Shown piece by piece: positions 53,302-62,338 of a stretch of 64,000 bases of DNA. The notes under the pieces are model-generated. The model was given only the letters and a program-made list of their open reading frames with translations, searched no databases and was not told where the DNA came from. Location of the stretch: the NCBI GenBank assembly GCA_027485415.1, contig JAIXRC010000031.1, positions 110,046 through 174,045 of the forward strand, written 5' to 3'. Positions within the stretch are counted from its first letter, which is position 1. The number at the start of each line of letters is the position of its first letter. Position numbers and translations under genes: made by a program. The stretch comes from Cryomorphaceae bacterium. Its GTDB lineage: Bacteria; Bacteroidota; Bacteroidia; Flavobacteriales_D; Crocinitomicaceae.

Positions 53302-53749
53302 GATTTGCTTCACCCATTACATCGTTCGCCAAATCCGAGAAGTCAGCCATATTTCCTTCGATCATTTCGAAGTATTTGGCCTTATCCCAAATTTCTATGC
53401 GGTCGTTGTAGGCGATGAGCATCACTGCCGAAACTAAGCCAACGCGTTCCATGAGCGCCACAGGAACCAGCAATCGACCTGCATTATCCAAGGAGACCTG
53501 TTTTGCCCCTTGATGAAAAAGCCGATAGAACATCCTGTTTTTAGGATTAAAAAGATTAATCTTACTAAGCTTAGCACTGATTTTTTCCCACTCAGAAATG
53601 GGATACAGCGTAAGACAATCCTCAAAACCCTTATTCAACATGAAATCACGCTGAGACCCAGCGGCGAGCTGCTTCCGTAAACCGGAAGGAAATAAAAACC
53701 GGCCTTTTTCATCCAGTTTTACCTCAAACTCTCCTACTAAACCTGCCAT
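53291..53749 (-). CDS. mraZ: Division/cell wall cluster transcriptional repressor MraZ
   Basis: GEFEVKLDEKGRFLFPSGLRKQL, VSLDNAGRLLVPVALMERVGL (two SpoVT/AbrB-like halves); first dcw gene. Start trimmed to MAGLVG. Confidence 0.94.
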   Translation of the reverse strand: MAGLVGEFEVKLDEKGRFLFPSGLRKQLAAGSQRDFMLNKGFEDCLTLYPISEWEKISAKLSKINLFNPKNRMFYRLFHQGAKQVSLDNAGRLLVPVALMERVGLVSAVMLIAYNDRIEIWDKAKYFEMIEGNMADFSDLANDVMGEANHDD

Positions 53750-53784
53750 AGCGTTAATAATGGGTAAAGTTAATCCAAAATGCC

Positions 53785-53798
53785 CCACTTTTTACCAC
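53785..53798 (-). promoter_or_regulatory. Candidate MraZ box upstream of mraZ
   Basis: Minus strand GTGG-N6-GTGG direct repeat (10-bp period), 36-49 bp upstream of the mraZ ATG. Confidence 0.6.
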
Positions 53799-53902
53799 AA
53801 AAGCGCCATTGTTGATAACTTATTGATCAAATTTATTACAATCGCATCGAATAAAAAAATTTTATACCAATAAAATCAATAAAATTGAAAGGTTTTAAAT
53901 AA

Positions 53903-53916
53903 GTGGTAAAATGTGG
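53903..53916 (+). promoter_or_regulatory. Candidate MraZ-type box upstream of divergent EamA transporter
   Basis: gtggtaaaatgtgg, GTGG-N6-GTGG with 10-bp period, 27-40 bp upstream of the ATG. Confidence 0.45.
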
Positions 53917-53942
53917 TAAACTTTTTAACATTACCTTTGAGG

Positions 53943-54860
53943 ATGTCAAAAAAAGTTTCTGGAGCGCTGTTGCTGGTACTGTTGGGGGCTATATGGGGAA
54001 GCTCGTTCATTCTTATGAAACTAGGCATGTCTCCACGAAGCGGAGTTAAGGCATTTAACCACAGCCAAGTTGCCAGTTTACGCATGATGGTTGCAGCAAT
54101 AGTATTATTACCTTTTTCCATACCAACCATTCGGTTATTGTTTCAAAAAAAGGGGGTTTATTTGCTGATTGTGGGACTTTGTGGAAACCTCATCCCTAGC
54201 TTTTTATTTACTTACGCCAATACGGAATTAAGCGGCGGCGCCTCTGGAATACTCAACAGTTTTACTCCGGTGTTTACCGTACTCATCGGTTTTTTGATGT
54301 TTAAGATTAAAATCCATTGGCTACAGATTCTTGGAATTTTAATAAGCACCCTTGGGGTCGTTTTTCTGCTCTCTTCAGAAGCAGACATTTCTTCGGAAGT
54401 TCATTTCGGACATTTAGGCGCCGTAATGCTTGCGACATTGCTATATGGTATATCCGTCAACACCATTCGGCATAAACTATCCGATGTAAGTCCAATGCAA
54501 GTTACTTCTTTGGGACTACTCAGCATTTTTCCTTGTGCGCTCCTCTCGTTTTTATATGAAGGCACCGCGTATACCCTGGTTGAAAATCCCTATGGTTTAG
54601 AAGCATTTGGATACATCTTTTTGCTAGGTTGCGTTGGAACAGCTTTGTCGAACATCTATTTCAACCGACTAATCAAAATGACTTCAGCGCTATTTGCAAG
54701 CTCAGTGACCTACTTAATCCCTGTATTCGCGGTCATTTTTGGGAGTTTTTTCAACGAAAACCTTACATGGGTTGAATTGCTTGCGATGATCATTTTATTA
54801 TTCGGTGTTTTCATGGTGAACTTTTATTCCCTGATGCTTCAATCAAAATCACCTCAGTAA
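53943..54860 (+). CDS. EamA/DMT-superfamily transporter
   Basis: Multiple TMs; LLVLLGAIWGSSFILMKLG; ...MLATLLYGISVNTIRHKL. Start trimmed to ATG at 53943. Confidence 0.9.
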   Translation: MSKKVSGALLLVLLGAIWGSSFILMKLGMSPRSGVKAFNHSQVASLRMMVAAIVLLPFSIPTIRLLFQKKGVYLLIVGLCGNLIPSFLFTYANTELSGGASGILNSFTPVFTVLIGFLMFKIKIHWLQILGILISTLGVVFLLSSEADISSEVHFGHLGAVMLATLLYGISVNTIRHKLSDVSPMQVTSLGLLSIFPCALLSFLYEGTAYTLVENPYGLEAFGYIFLLGCVGTALSNIYFNRLIKMTSALFASSVTYLIPVFAVIFGSFFNENLTWVELLAMIILLFGVFMVNFYSLMLQSKSPQ

Positions 54861-54866
54861 GAGATA

Positions 54867-55799
54867 CTAAAAACCTGATTTCAAAGCCAATAAATCCACT
54901 TCAAAGTTCTTCATATATTCTTTAGCAAAGGAGACATTGTTTTTATCATAATGCTCTATGCTGTATTTCACCTCACGATAATTTCCTTTCAAGCGCTTGG
55001 AAGCCGATTGGATCTCACTTAAAGATGCAAGAAAACGCTGGGTATTCAGAGAATATGCTTTTTTTAACGTGGTTAAACCCATTATTTGACGATACACAGC
55101 GGGCTGAAACAAGCGCGCATATTGGACATAAGCCCCAATGAATATATTGAATTCATAGTAAGCAAAATGCGTCGCTAACGCTTCCTTAAAGAAGGTTATT
55201 GCAAGGGTTGTATCGTTGCTCTTCAGGGCATAATCGTACGCCATTAAAGCAGCCGTGCAGCCATTTTGATAGGCAGAATACTCATCCATTAATCCAACTA
55301 TTCCTCGGTTATTCGCAGCAACAACAGATTGCGTGGAAACATAGGTTTTGTATCGAAACAACTTCTCCTGCGCTTCCTTGGTCACGATCTTCTCTATCGC
55401 ATCGGATTTGAAAAATCCTTCGGTTAATTGGCGATCTTCACTGCTTAGCTCCAAATACGTGCTAGGGTCTATCAGAAAACCCTTGAGTGAATTTTTATGG
55501 TGCGTTGTTTCATGAATGATGGATTCAAACTCCTTGATTAGGTGCTCTCTATTTTGTGCGTTGAAATTGTTTTGCTGAACCACACCCCCAACTGTTACCG
55601 TCCAGTTGTTCGGCGAAGAATAACTCGACTGAATCAAGGACACATAATCTGGCGCATACTGTTTACAAAAAGCCGCAACTTGATCTCTTTCCGTCAGCAC
55701 CGATAGCGGTTGAAATATTTGCGGATAAGGCTTAATTATAAAAGAGAAAGCTACACTCTTACCCAACATGAGCGCACAAATTAAAACGGATCTTTTCAT
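54867..55799 (-). CDS. Secreted hypothetical protein with HExxH motif (putative zincin)
   Basis: N-terminal signal peptide-like segment; HETTHH at residues ~96-101; MDEYSAYQNGCTAALMAYDYAL downstream acidic helix. Confidence 0.6.
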   Translation of the reverse strand: MKRSVLICALMLGKSVAFSFIIKPYPQIFQPLSVLTERDQVAAFCKQYAPDYVSLIQSSYSSPNNWTVTVGGVVQQNNFNAQNREHLIKEFESIIHETTHHKNSLKGFLIDPSTYLELSSEDRQLTEGFFKSDAIEKIVTKEAQEKLFRYKTYVSTQSVVAANNRGIVGLMDEYSAYQNGCTAALMAYDYALKSNDTTLAITFFKEALATHFAYYEFNIFIGAYVQYARLFQPAVYRQIMGLTTLKKAYSLNTQRFLASLSEIQSASKRLKGNYREVKYSIEHYDKNNVSFAKEYMKNFEVDLLALKSGF

Positions 55800-55842
55800 G
55801 GCTTTTTTCGTTAACGATTAAACATTATTTCCACCCCACCCT

Positions 55843-56013
55843 TCACTTCAAAGGATCGCATTCATCCAATCCTCTGTTAAACTTAATCTTCGGAACCCCA
55901 AACGGACTATTAAGAAAATCCTTGAACACTTGAGCAAAATAACTCCGTCGATTAATGGTAAAATACAAGGGTGTCGGTTCGTTACAATTCCATCTAGCGG
56001 TCTTTAGGCACAT
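55843..56013 (-). pseudogene. Possible short ORF or C-terminal gene remnant (56 aa from ATG), absent from the ORF track
   Basis: Minus-strand frame reads MCLKTARWNCNEPTPLYFTINRRSYFAQVFKDFLNSPFGVPKIKFNRGLDECDPLK*; protein-like composition, below the track's ~60-aa cutoff. Confidence 0.3.
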
Positions 56014-56126
56014 GCAGGTTGCTCCAAGATACGTAAGAATATTAAACGCCCCTTATACCATACACCAAAAAGGGGAAGAACTAAAAGAAATAAAGACCAT
56101 TGCTTTTTAATTTCAACAAGTATTCA

Positions 56127-56134
56127 TATCTTTG
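56127..56134 (+). promoter_or_regulatory. -7 element (TATCTTTG) of the rplU-rpmA promoter
   Basis: TATCTTTG 25 bp upstream of rplU; possible TTG ~24 nt further upstream. Confidence 0.5.
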
Positions 56135-56159
56135 CCATCCGAATTAAAAAAGAAAAACC

Positions 56160-56471
56160 ATGTATGCAATCGTAGAGATAGCAGGGCAGCAGTTCAAAGT
56201 GCAAAAAGACCAAAAGGTTTACGTGCACCGTTTAGCCGCAGAAGCGGGTTCAAAAGTTACTTTTGACCAAGTTTTGTTGGTAGAAAACGGTGGTAATGTT
56301 ACCCTTGGCGCCCCGGCTATAGCAGGTGCTCAAGTCACCGCAGAAGTTTTAGATCATGTTAAAGGCGACAAAGTGATCGTATTTAAGAAAAAACGCAGAA
56401 AGGGATACGTTGTTAAAAACGGTCACCGTCAGCAGTTTACAGCGTTGCACATCACAGATATTAAATCCTAA
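56160..56471 (+). CDS. rplU: 50S ribosomal protein L21
   Basis: [25 protein letters not shown]...[21 protein letters not shown]. Confidence 0.97.
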   Translation: MYAIVEIAGQQFKVQKDQKVYVHRLAAEAGSKVTFDQVLLVENGGNVTLGAPAIAGAQVTAEVLDHVKGDKVIVFKKKRRKGYVVKNGHRQQFTALHITDIKS

Positions 56472-56492
56472 CCCTTAAATCCTGTATAGATC

Positions 56493-56756
56493 ATGGCACA
56501 CAAAAAAGGAGTCGGTAGTTCCAAAAACGGTAGAGAGTCGCACAGTAAGCGATTGGGCGTTAAAATATTTGGTGGACAAGCCGCCATTGCAGGCAACATT
56601 ATTGTTCGTCAGCGAGGCACACAGCATCACCCTGGTAATAATGTAGGAATTGGCAAAGACCACACGCTTTTCGCTTTGAGCGATGGATTGGTCGAATTCC
56701 GTAAGAAAAAAGACAATCGATCCTTCGTGTCGGTAGTTCCTTTCGAGCAAGCATAA
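56493..56756 (+). CDS. rpmA: 50S ribosomal protein L27
   Basis: [29 protein letters not shown]. Confidence 0.97.
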   Translation: MAHKKGVGSSKNGRESHSKRLGVKIFGGQAAIAGNIIVRQRGTQHHPGNNVGIGKDHTLFALSDGLVEFRKKKDNRSFVSVVPFEQA

Positions 56757-56779
56757 CCCAAACTCAAAGAATTATATTT

Positions 56780-56808
56780 AGCCTTTTCTTAACGGAAAGG
56801 CTTTTTTA
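56780..56808 (+). terminator. Rho-independent terminator after rpmA
   Basis: agccttttc-ttaac-ggaaaggct followed by tttttatttt. Confidence 0.75.
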
Positions 56809-56829
56809 TTTTCGTTACTTTGCTACACC

Positions 56830-58416
56830 ATGAAACTTCTGAATAACCCCTTCATTCTTAGCCTGCTGTCTGGTTTGCTGTTGACGCTATCCTTTCCGTT
56901 TACAGGTAGCCTCACCCCCTTAGCGTTTATCGCTTGGGTGCCGTTGTTTTTAGCCGCTTCTGCACTCAAAGAAGCACGAAGAGCCGTACTAAAAATATTC
57001 TTGCACAGCTTTATCGCATTTCTACTATACAATATCGGAACTACTTGGTGGATATGGAACTCAACCGAAATAGGGGCGATATTGGCGTTTTTAGTCAATA
57101 GTCTACTTATGTCCGGAGCCTTTACTCTTGGGTTCGCTTTATTCCGCGCTCCTCGATTTTCAAACCTCCACTCAAAAGACTTATCGCTCTACATCGGGCT
57201 GGCACTTGTGTGGGTTATTTTTGAATTTACCCACTTCCGCTGGGAACTTTCTTGGCCTTGGCTGACCTTAGGCCATGTATTTTCACTACAGCCTTCTTGG
57301 GTACAATGGTATGAGTACACCGGTGTTTTGGGAGGAACTGTTTGGGTATTAGCCGTCAATATTTTAGTAACGATGATGGTTCGTTCCAAGGAACGTAACT
57401 TCAAAATGCTGATAACAATCGCTTCCGCTTTGGTTGTTCCTGTCGTGATTTCGTTGTTCATTTTGAGCCGAGTAACCCTTGAAGACCCCAAAGGCAAGTT
57501 TCAAAATGTGGCAATAATTCAACCCAACATCGACCCTTACACGGAAAAATTCAACCAAAGTTCAGAGGTTCAACTCAATCGAATATTATCGCTAGCCTCT
57601 CCCTATACGCAATCTGGAACTTTGATTCTTGGGCCTGAAACCGCCCTTCAAGAGGTGTTTTCGAAAAGTACTTTTAACCAAACGCAAACCAGTAAAGAAT
57701 TGAACCAACTTGTCAGCATGCATGACGTTCGGTTTTTGTTGGGCGCCTCAACGTTTGAATGGTTTAAAGAATCGCATTCATCCGCAAGCAAACCGATTCC
57801 GAACATGGCAGGATTTGTCGAGTATTATAATTCTTCACTTTACCTAAGCAAGAAGCAAACCGACGTAATTCATAAATCGAAATTGGTGTTAGGCGTCGAA
57901 AAAATCCCCTTTTCCTCTATGTTTCCCTTCTTAGAAAGCCTGTCCATTGATAACGGCGGAACATCGGGATCTTTAGGGACGGAAACCGAACCAAAAGTTT
58001 TTAAGGATGGAGAGAAGATATATGCCCCAGTCGTTTGCTACGAATCTATCTACGGGGCTTTTGTGGGCGAACAATGCAACAAGGGCGCTGAACTCTTGTG
58101 CATTATCACCAACGACGGTTGGTGGGGTAATACACCGGGCCACCTGCAACACAATCAATTTGCTGCATTGCGCGCGATTGAAACCCGCAAGTATGTGGTG
58201 CGTTCAGGGAATACCGGTATCAGTTCGGTATGGTCACCCGACGGTGAATGCCAAAAACAATTGGCTTATGGAAAAGTGGGGGTAATTGCCGCTAAGGTGC
58301 CGATGTTAACCGGTAAAACGTTCTACGTGAAATACGGAGACTATTTGGGTTGGGTGAGCTTGGTTGCCTTGGTGAGCTTCTTTGCGGTCTTTAAACTAAC
58401 TAAGAAAACGAAATAA
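56830..58416 (+). CDS. lnt: Apolipoprotein N-acyltransferase
   Basis: N-terminal TMs, carbon-nitrogen hydrolase domain (GPETALQE, VVCYESIYG, NDGWWGNTPGHLQHNQFAALRAIETRKYVVRSGNTGISSV). Confidence 0.95.
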   Translation: MKLLNNPFILSLLSGLLLTLSFPFTGSLTPLAFIAWVPLFLAASALKEARRAVLKIFLHSFIAFLLYNIGTTWWIWNSTEIGAILAFLVNSLLMSGAFTLGFALFRAPRFSNLHSKDLSLYIGLALVWVIFEFTHFRWELSWPWLTLGHVFSLQPSWVQWYEYTGVLGGTVWVLAVNILVTMMVRSKERNFKMLITIASALVVPVVISLFILSRVTLEDPKGKFQNVAIIQPNIDPYTEKFNQSSEVQLNRILSLASPYTQSGTLILGPETALQEVFSKSTFNQTQTSKELNQLVSMHDVRFLLGASTFEWFKESHSSASKPIPNMAGFVEYYNSSLYLSKKQTDVIHKSKLVLGVEKIPFSSMFPFLESLSIDNGGTSGSLGTETEPKVFKDGEKIYAPVVCYESIYGAFVGEQCNKGAELLCIITNDGWWGNTPGHLQHNQFAALRAIETRKYVVRSGNTGISSVWSPDGECQKQLAYGKVGVIAAKVPMLTGKTFYVKYGDYLGWVSLVALVSFFAVFKLTKKTK

Positions 58417-58493
58417 ATCCTTGGTGACTAAGGCGAAATGTTGCGGACAATCGACTCATAGCCCCGTATCTTGTCAATAGATAAGAGGTGTTC

Positions 58494-59612
58494 TTAGTCG
58501 ATGACGAATTTATGTGCTCTAGCAATACCTTGATGTTCGACGGTAAGCATATAAATCCCTGGATGTAACGTGCTAATATCTAGCTTATCTACCTGACCAA
58601 CGGTGTTGAATAACCTTTTTCCACTTAGGTCTGTAATGCTAACCCTATCCATGATTTGATTGGTTTCAAGGTACAACACATCTTTCGCTGGATTTGGGTA
58701 AATCTTAAAAGAACCGGATACTTCGTCTGGATTTGACAGCAAGGATTGCATGGAATATTGACTGAAAAAACGCCAAATTTCAACTGAAGCATTGAAATCC
58801 ATATTCGTAACACCAATAACAATGGGGGCTCCTGGCCATGTATGGGCTCCCGAAGTAACTTTAAACAACTCTACCGTGCTTCCATTGATTCCTCCTGTAT
58901 ATAAAAATCGTTCTGCGGTGCACATGTCGTTGAGGTTGGTATTGGGTACATTTGAAATGCTCGGCGTTATTGAACACTGGTTAAAATTCACCCACCAATC
59001 CACAACGGTTTCAATGGGCAACATGTTTACGTTACCGTTGTAAGGTACAGTGGGATCTGCTGTTCCATGAATTTGCATAACAGGAGTCGGTTTTTCTGGA
59101 TTGCAACTTGCTGGAGCATTGGTCGCCATGGTTCCCGTGACAGAGGCTACTGCTGTAATTCGATTGGACAATTCACAAGCCAGACGATAGCTCATAAAGC
59201 CCCCGTTACTCATACCACAGCTGTAAACCCGGTTCAAGTCTATGTTGTAATCTTGATCTATTGTATCGATTAATGCACTGATAAAGCCAACATCGTCTAC
59301 GCCCGCAACTGCACCAAAGGCATTCCAAAAGGTGTTACCGTTGGGGTCCAAGGTTCCGTCCGGATGTACCAGAATGAAATTGGCGGTATCTGCAATATCT
59401 CTAAAATCGCCATAAAATTCTTGTTGTGAAGCGTTAGACGTATAACCATGTAAATTAAACAATAAGGGAACGGCACTATTTCCTGTGTAGGAATTGGGAA
59501 CATAAATTCTGTAAGAACGCATAAGTCCGTTGTGCACTATGGTACTCACCGTAGATTGCCCGAGGCTAAGCACAACAACAAACATCAAACAGGTGAATAA
59601 AAAATGTTTCAT
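58494..59612 (-). CDS. PHB depolymerase/feruloyl-esterase-like secreted esterase with T9SS sorting domain
   Basis: VPLLFNLHGYTSN, VYSCGMSNGGFMSYRLACE, HTWPGAP; C-terminal IYPNPAKDVLYLETN...LHPGIYMLTVEHQGIARAHKFVI. Confidence 0.9.
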   Translation of the reverse strand: MKHFLFTCLMFVVVLSLGQSTVSTIVHNGLMRSYRIYVPNSYTGNSAVPLLFNLHGYTSNASQQEFYGDFRDIADTANFILVHPDGTLDPNGNTFWNAFGAVAGVDDVGFISALIDTIDQDYNIDLNRVYSCGMSNGGFMSYRLACELSNRITAVASVTGTMATNAPASCNPEKPTPVMQIHGTADPTVPYNGNVNMLPIETVVDWWVNFNQCSITPSISNVPNTNLNDMCTAERFLYTGGINGSTVELFKVTSGAHTWPGAPIVIGVTNMDFNASVEIWRFFSQYSMQSLLSNPDEVSGSFKIYPNPAKDVLYLETNQIMDRVSITDLSGKRLFNTVGQVDKLDISTLHPGIYMLTVEHQGIARAHKFVID

Positions 59613-59746
59613 CGATGGTAGTTATTGTATAAAGGTATTCAAAAACCAAGAATAACTTGAATAGATAACTCAATTATGCTGAAAGCCACTGAATTATTCC
59701 GTTGAGTCCAATGGTTAAATTCCATTCGTTACGCCCTTCTTATCCT

Positions 59747-59965
59747 TTAATTCCCAATAAGGCAACTTTTAATGAAGGTTTTATCCTCCTCGGTCATTTC
59801 CGACCAAGTATTGTACAAGGCCCGTTCAAATAGCGACAATTTGGATAGGTCCATGATTTCATGGTAGGGATAGTCGCGGGTGCTGTGTTGTTGCGGAAAT
59901 TCTTTAGGATTTTGAGTAGCGGATTGGTTTTGCATTTGTTGAATGGGAGTTGAACAACGGATCAT
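59747..59965 (-). CDS. Small hypothetical protein
   Basis: 72-aa ORF with ordered-looking C-terminus (LSLFERALYNTWSEMTEEDKTFIKSCLIG) in an otherwise empty intergenic region. Confidence 0.35.
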   Translation of the reverse strand: MIRCSTPIQQMQNQSATQNPKEFPQQHSTRDYPYHEIMDLSKLSLFERALYNTWSEMTEEDKTFIKSCLIGN

Positions 59966-60160
59966 GAGAAAAACTCAACTCAACATACATAGGCTTTTTT
60001 TCATCGCGTTATTGGATTGGTTTCAACGCTTCAACCCAAAGCCTTCAAAACGTTACACTCCTTAATGCGCTTTTGATCGGTGGGTTTACCAACCTATCCA
60101 TGTTGATGCAACAAATTGAAAGCGGACATGTTACCTTAAAATTACCCGTATCTTTACACC

Positions 60161-62338
60161 GTGTTAAAGATTACGATTCACCTTCTTGCGTTTTTCTTGA
60201 CGGTTCCTTTCATGGCAAAATCCCAAATCGATCACTGGGAGACCCTCGTGAGTGACAATAGCAACTGGCGCTACCAAATCCCCACCTCCAACACCCCAAC
60301 GCAGTGGTATGACACCTCCTTTGATGCTTCCAATTGGCCTATTGGTCAGGGCGGCTTTGGTTTTGGCGACAACGACGACAATACCGTTATTCCAACGAAT
60401 GTAACCTCGGTTTACTTCCTCCAAAAGTTCAATGTAGCAGACCTTCAAAGCATCGAAAAACTCCTTCTTGCCGTTGATTATGACGACGGATTTATAGCCT
60501 ACCTCAACGGTCAATTGCTGGTAAGCCGAAATGTGAATTTAAATGCACAACCTCTTTGGAATTCCCTTGCAACCGCATCCCACGAGGCGGTATTGTACAG
60601 CGGAGGCCAACCCGATAAATTTTATTTTTCCAAAGCGGAACTTACCAATTTGCTTCACACGGGGATGAACACCCTCAACGTTGCCGTTTTTAACAACACG
60701 CCAAATTCCAACGATTTAAGTGGAAGGTGTTTTTTACTGGCGGGCATTTCCGATACGGTTCAAACGTATGCCAATCCCCCCGCTTGGTTTTCCCCTCCTC
60801 TTGAATTGTTTAAGACCAACCTACCCATTGTGGTTGTCAACACCCAGTTTGAAGCGATTCCGGATGAACCTAAAATTGACGCAACAATGGGCATCATTCA
60901 TAATGATCAAGGTGATACGAACAGCATCCATGACCCATTCAACGAATATTTCGGTCAAATCACGATAGAACGCAGGGGCTCTTCATCGAACAATTTTCCA
61001 GCGAAATCCTACGGTCTTGAAACCAATGGGCCCAATGCCCTGAACAACAACGTCTCACTATTTGATTGGCCTGTAGACAACGACTGGATCCTTTATGCAC
61101 CTTATACGGATAAGGCCATGATTCGCAATGTCCTCACCTATCAATGGGGGGCTGCTATGGGAAATTATGCCCCAAGAACCCAACTTTGTGAACTGGTTCT
61201 AAACAATGAATACATGGGGGTATATGTGATGATGGAGCGCATCAAAACCAACCCTGGAAGAGTTCCAATCAACCCCCTATTATACGAAGACACTGTAGAC
61301 AATCACCTAACTGGTGGTTACATCTTAAAACTGGACAAAACGACAGCGGGAGGCATCATCGCTTGGAACTCCCCTTACCCCCCTGCTTCCCCGGGAAATG
61401 GGACCATTGGATTTCAATTGCACGACCCGGCATTGGACACCCTGCATCCCCTTCAACTAGCTTACATTCAATCCTACGTTACGGCCTTTGAAAATGCATT
61501 AGCGGGAGCCAATTACACCGATCCGGTTCAAGGATACGCACCGTTCATCGACATACAATCGTTCATTGATTTTTTCCTTGCCAATGAAATGACCAAAAAC
61601 GTAGACGGTTATCGAATATCCAGTTTCCTGTACAAACAGCGTTTTAGCGAGGGAGGAAAACTGGTAGCGGGTCCATTATGGGATTTTAACATTGCGCTTG
61701 GAAATGCCAATTATTGCCAAGGAAATACGACTTCAGGTTGGGCCAAAAATTTCAATTCCATATGCGGTGGCGCACAGTTGATTCCTTTTTGGTGGAACCG
61801 GCTGTTTAGCGACAGCACCTTTGCGAATCTCACGCATTGCCGTTGGCTGGAATTAAGGCAAGGCCCCTTGAGCGACACGGTAGTTATGAGCACCATCGAC
61901 AGTTTGGCTGCGGTATTGCAAGGGCCCGCCCAACGTCATTTCATTCGTTGGCCTATTTTGGGAACTTATGTATGGCCCAACAATTTTATCGGCCAAACCT
62001 TTGCGGAAGAAATCAATTATTTAAAAACATGGCTGAGCAATCGCCTTGCTTGGCTGGACGCTAACATGGTGGGAACGTGCGACAACCTTTCGATGCCCGA
62101 GCCCCAAAAGGAAGCTCTAAGAATTTTTCCAAACCCCAGCGACCATGTTGTGTTCCTGGAAGGATTAGAAAAACCCTCCTGTGTTCGCATTTACCATGCT
62201 ACAGGAGCCCTGGCTGCATCCGTACGTCTAAGCAGCTATACCTCGGCAATTTCAACGGAGTCCTTGCCCAACGGCATGTATTATTTACAAGTCGATGGGA
62301 ATCCAACCCTATTCAAACTTTTAATTCTTCATCTATGA
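60161..62338 (+). CDS. CotH kinase-family secreted protein with T9SS sorting domain
   Basis: RRGSSSNNFPAKSYGLETNG, NEYMGVYVMMERIK, GGYILKLDKT, GPLWDFNIALGN; C-terminal IFPNPSDHVVFLEG...NGMYYLQVDG. Confidence 0.92.
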   Translation: MLKITIHLLAFFLTVPFMAKSQIDHWETLVSDNSNWRYQIPTSNTPTQWYDTSFDASNWPIGQGGFGFGDNDDNTVIPTNVTSVYFLQKFNVADLQSIEKLLLAVDYDDGFIAYLNGQLLVSRNVNLNAQPLWNSLATASHEAVLYSGGQPDKFYFSKAELTNLLHTGMNTLNVAVFNNTPNSNDLSGRCFLLAGISDTVQTYANPPAWFSPPLELFKTNLPIVVVNTQFEAIPDEPKIDATMGIIHNDQGDTNSIHDPFNEYFGQITIERRGSSSNNFPAKSYGLETNGPNALNNNVSLFDWPVDNDWILYAPYTDKAMIRNVLTYQWGAAMGNYAPRTQLCELVLNNEYMGVYVMMERIKTNPGRVPINPLLYEDTVDNHLTGGYILKLDKTTAGGIIAWNSPYPPASPGNGTIGFQLHDPALDTLHPLQLAYIQSYVTAFENALAGANYTDPVQGYAPFIDIQSFIDFFLANEMTKNVDGYRISSFLYKQRFSEGGKLVAGPLWDFNIALGNANYCQGNTTSGWAKNFNSICGGAQLIPFWWNRLFSDSTFANLTHCRWLELRQGPLSDTVVMSTIDSLAAVLQGPAQRHFIRWPILGTYVWPNNFIGQTFAEEINYLKTWLSNRLAWLDANMVGTCDNLSMPEPQKEALRIFPNPSDHVVFLEGLEKPSCVRIYHATGALAASVRLSSYTSAISTESLPNGMYYLQVDGNPTLFKLLILHL

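Noticed and set aside
62077-62334. 86-aa N-terminal extension of the 336-aa lipoprotein ORF
   Set aside because: Out-of-frame overlap with the CotH C-terminus; the lipoprotein signal starts at 62335.
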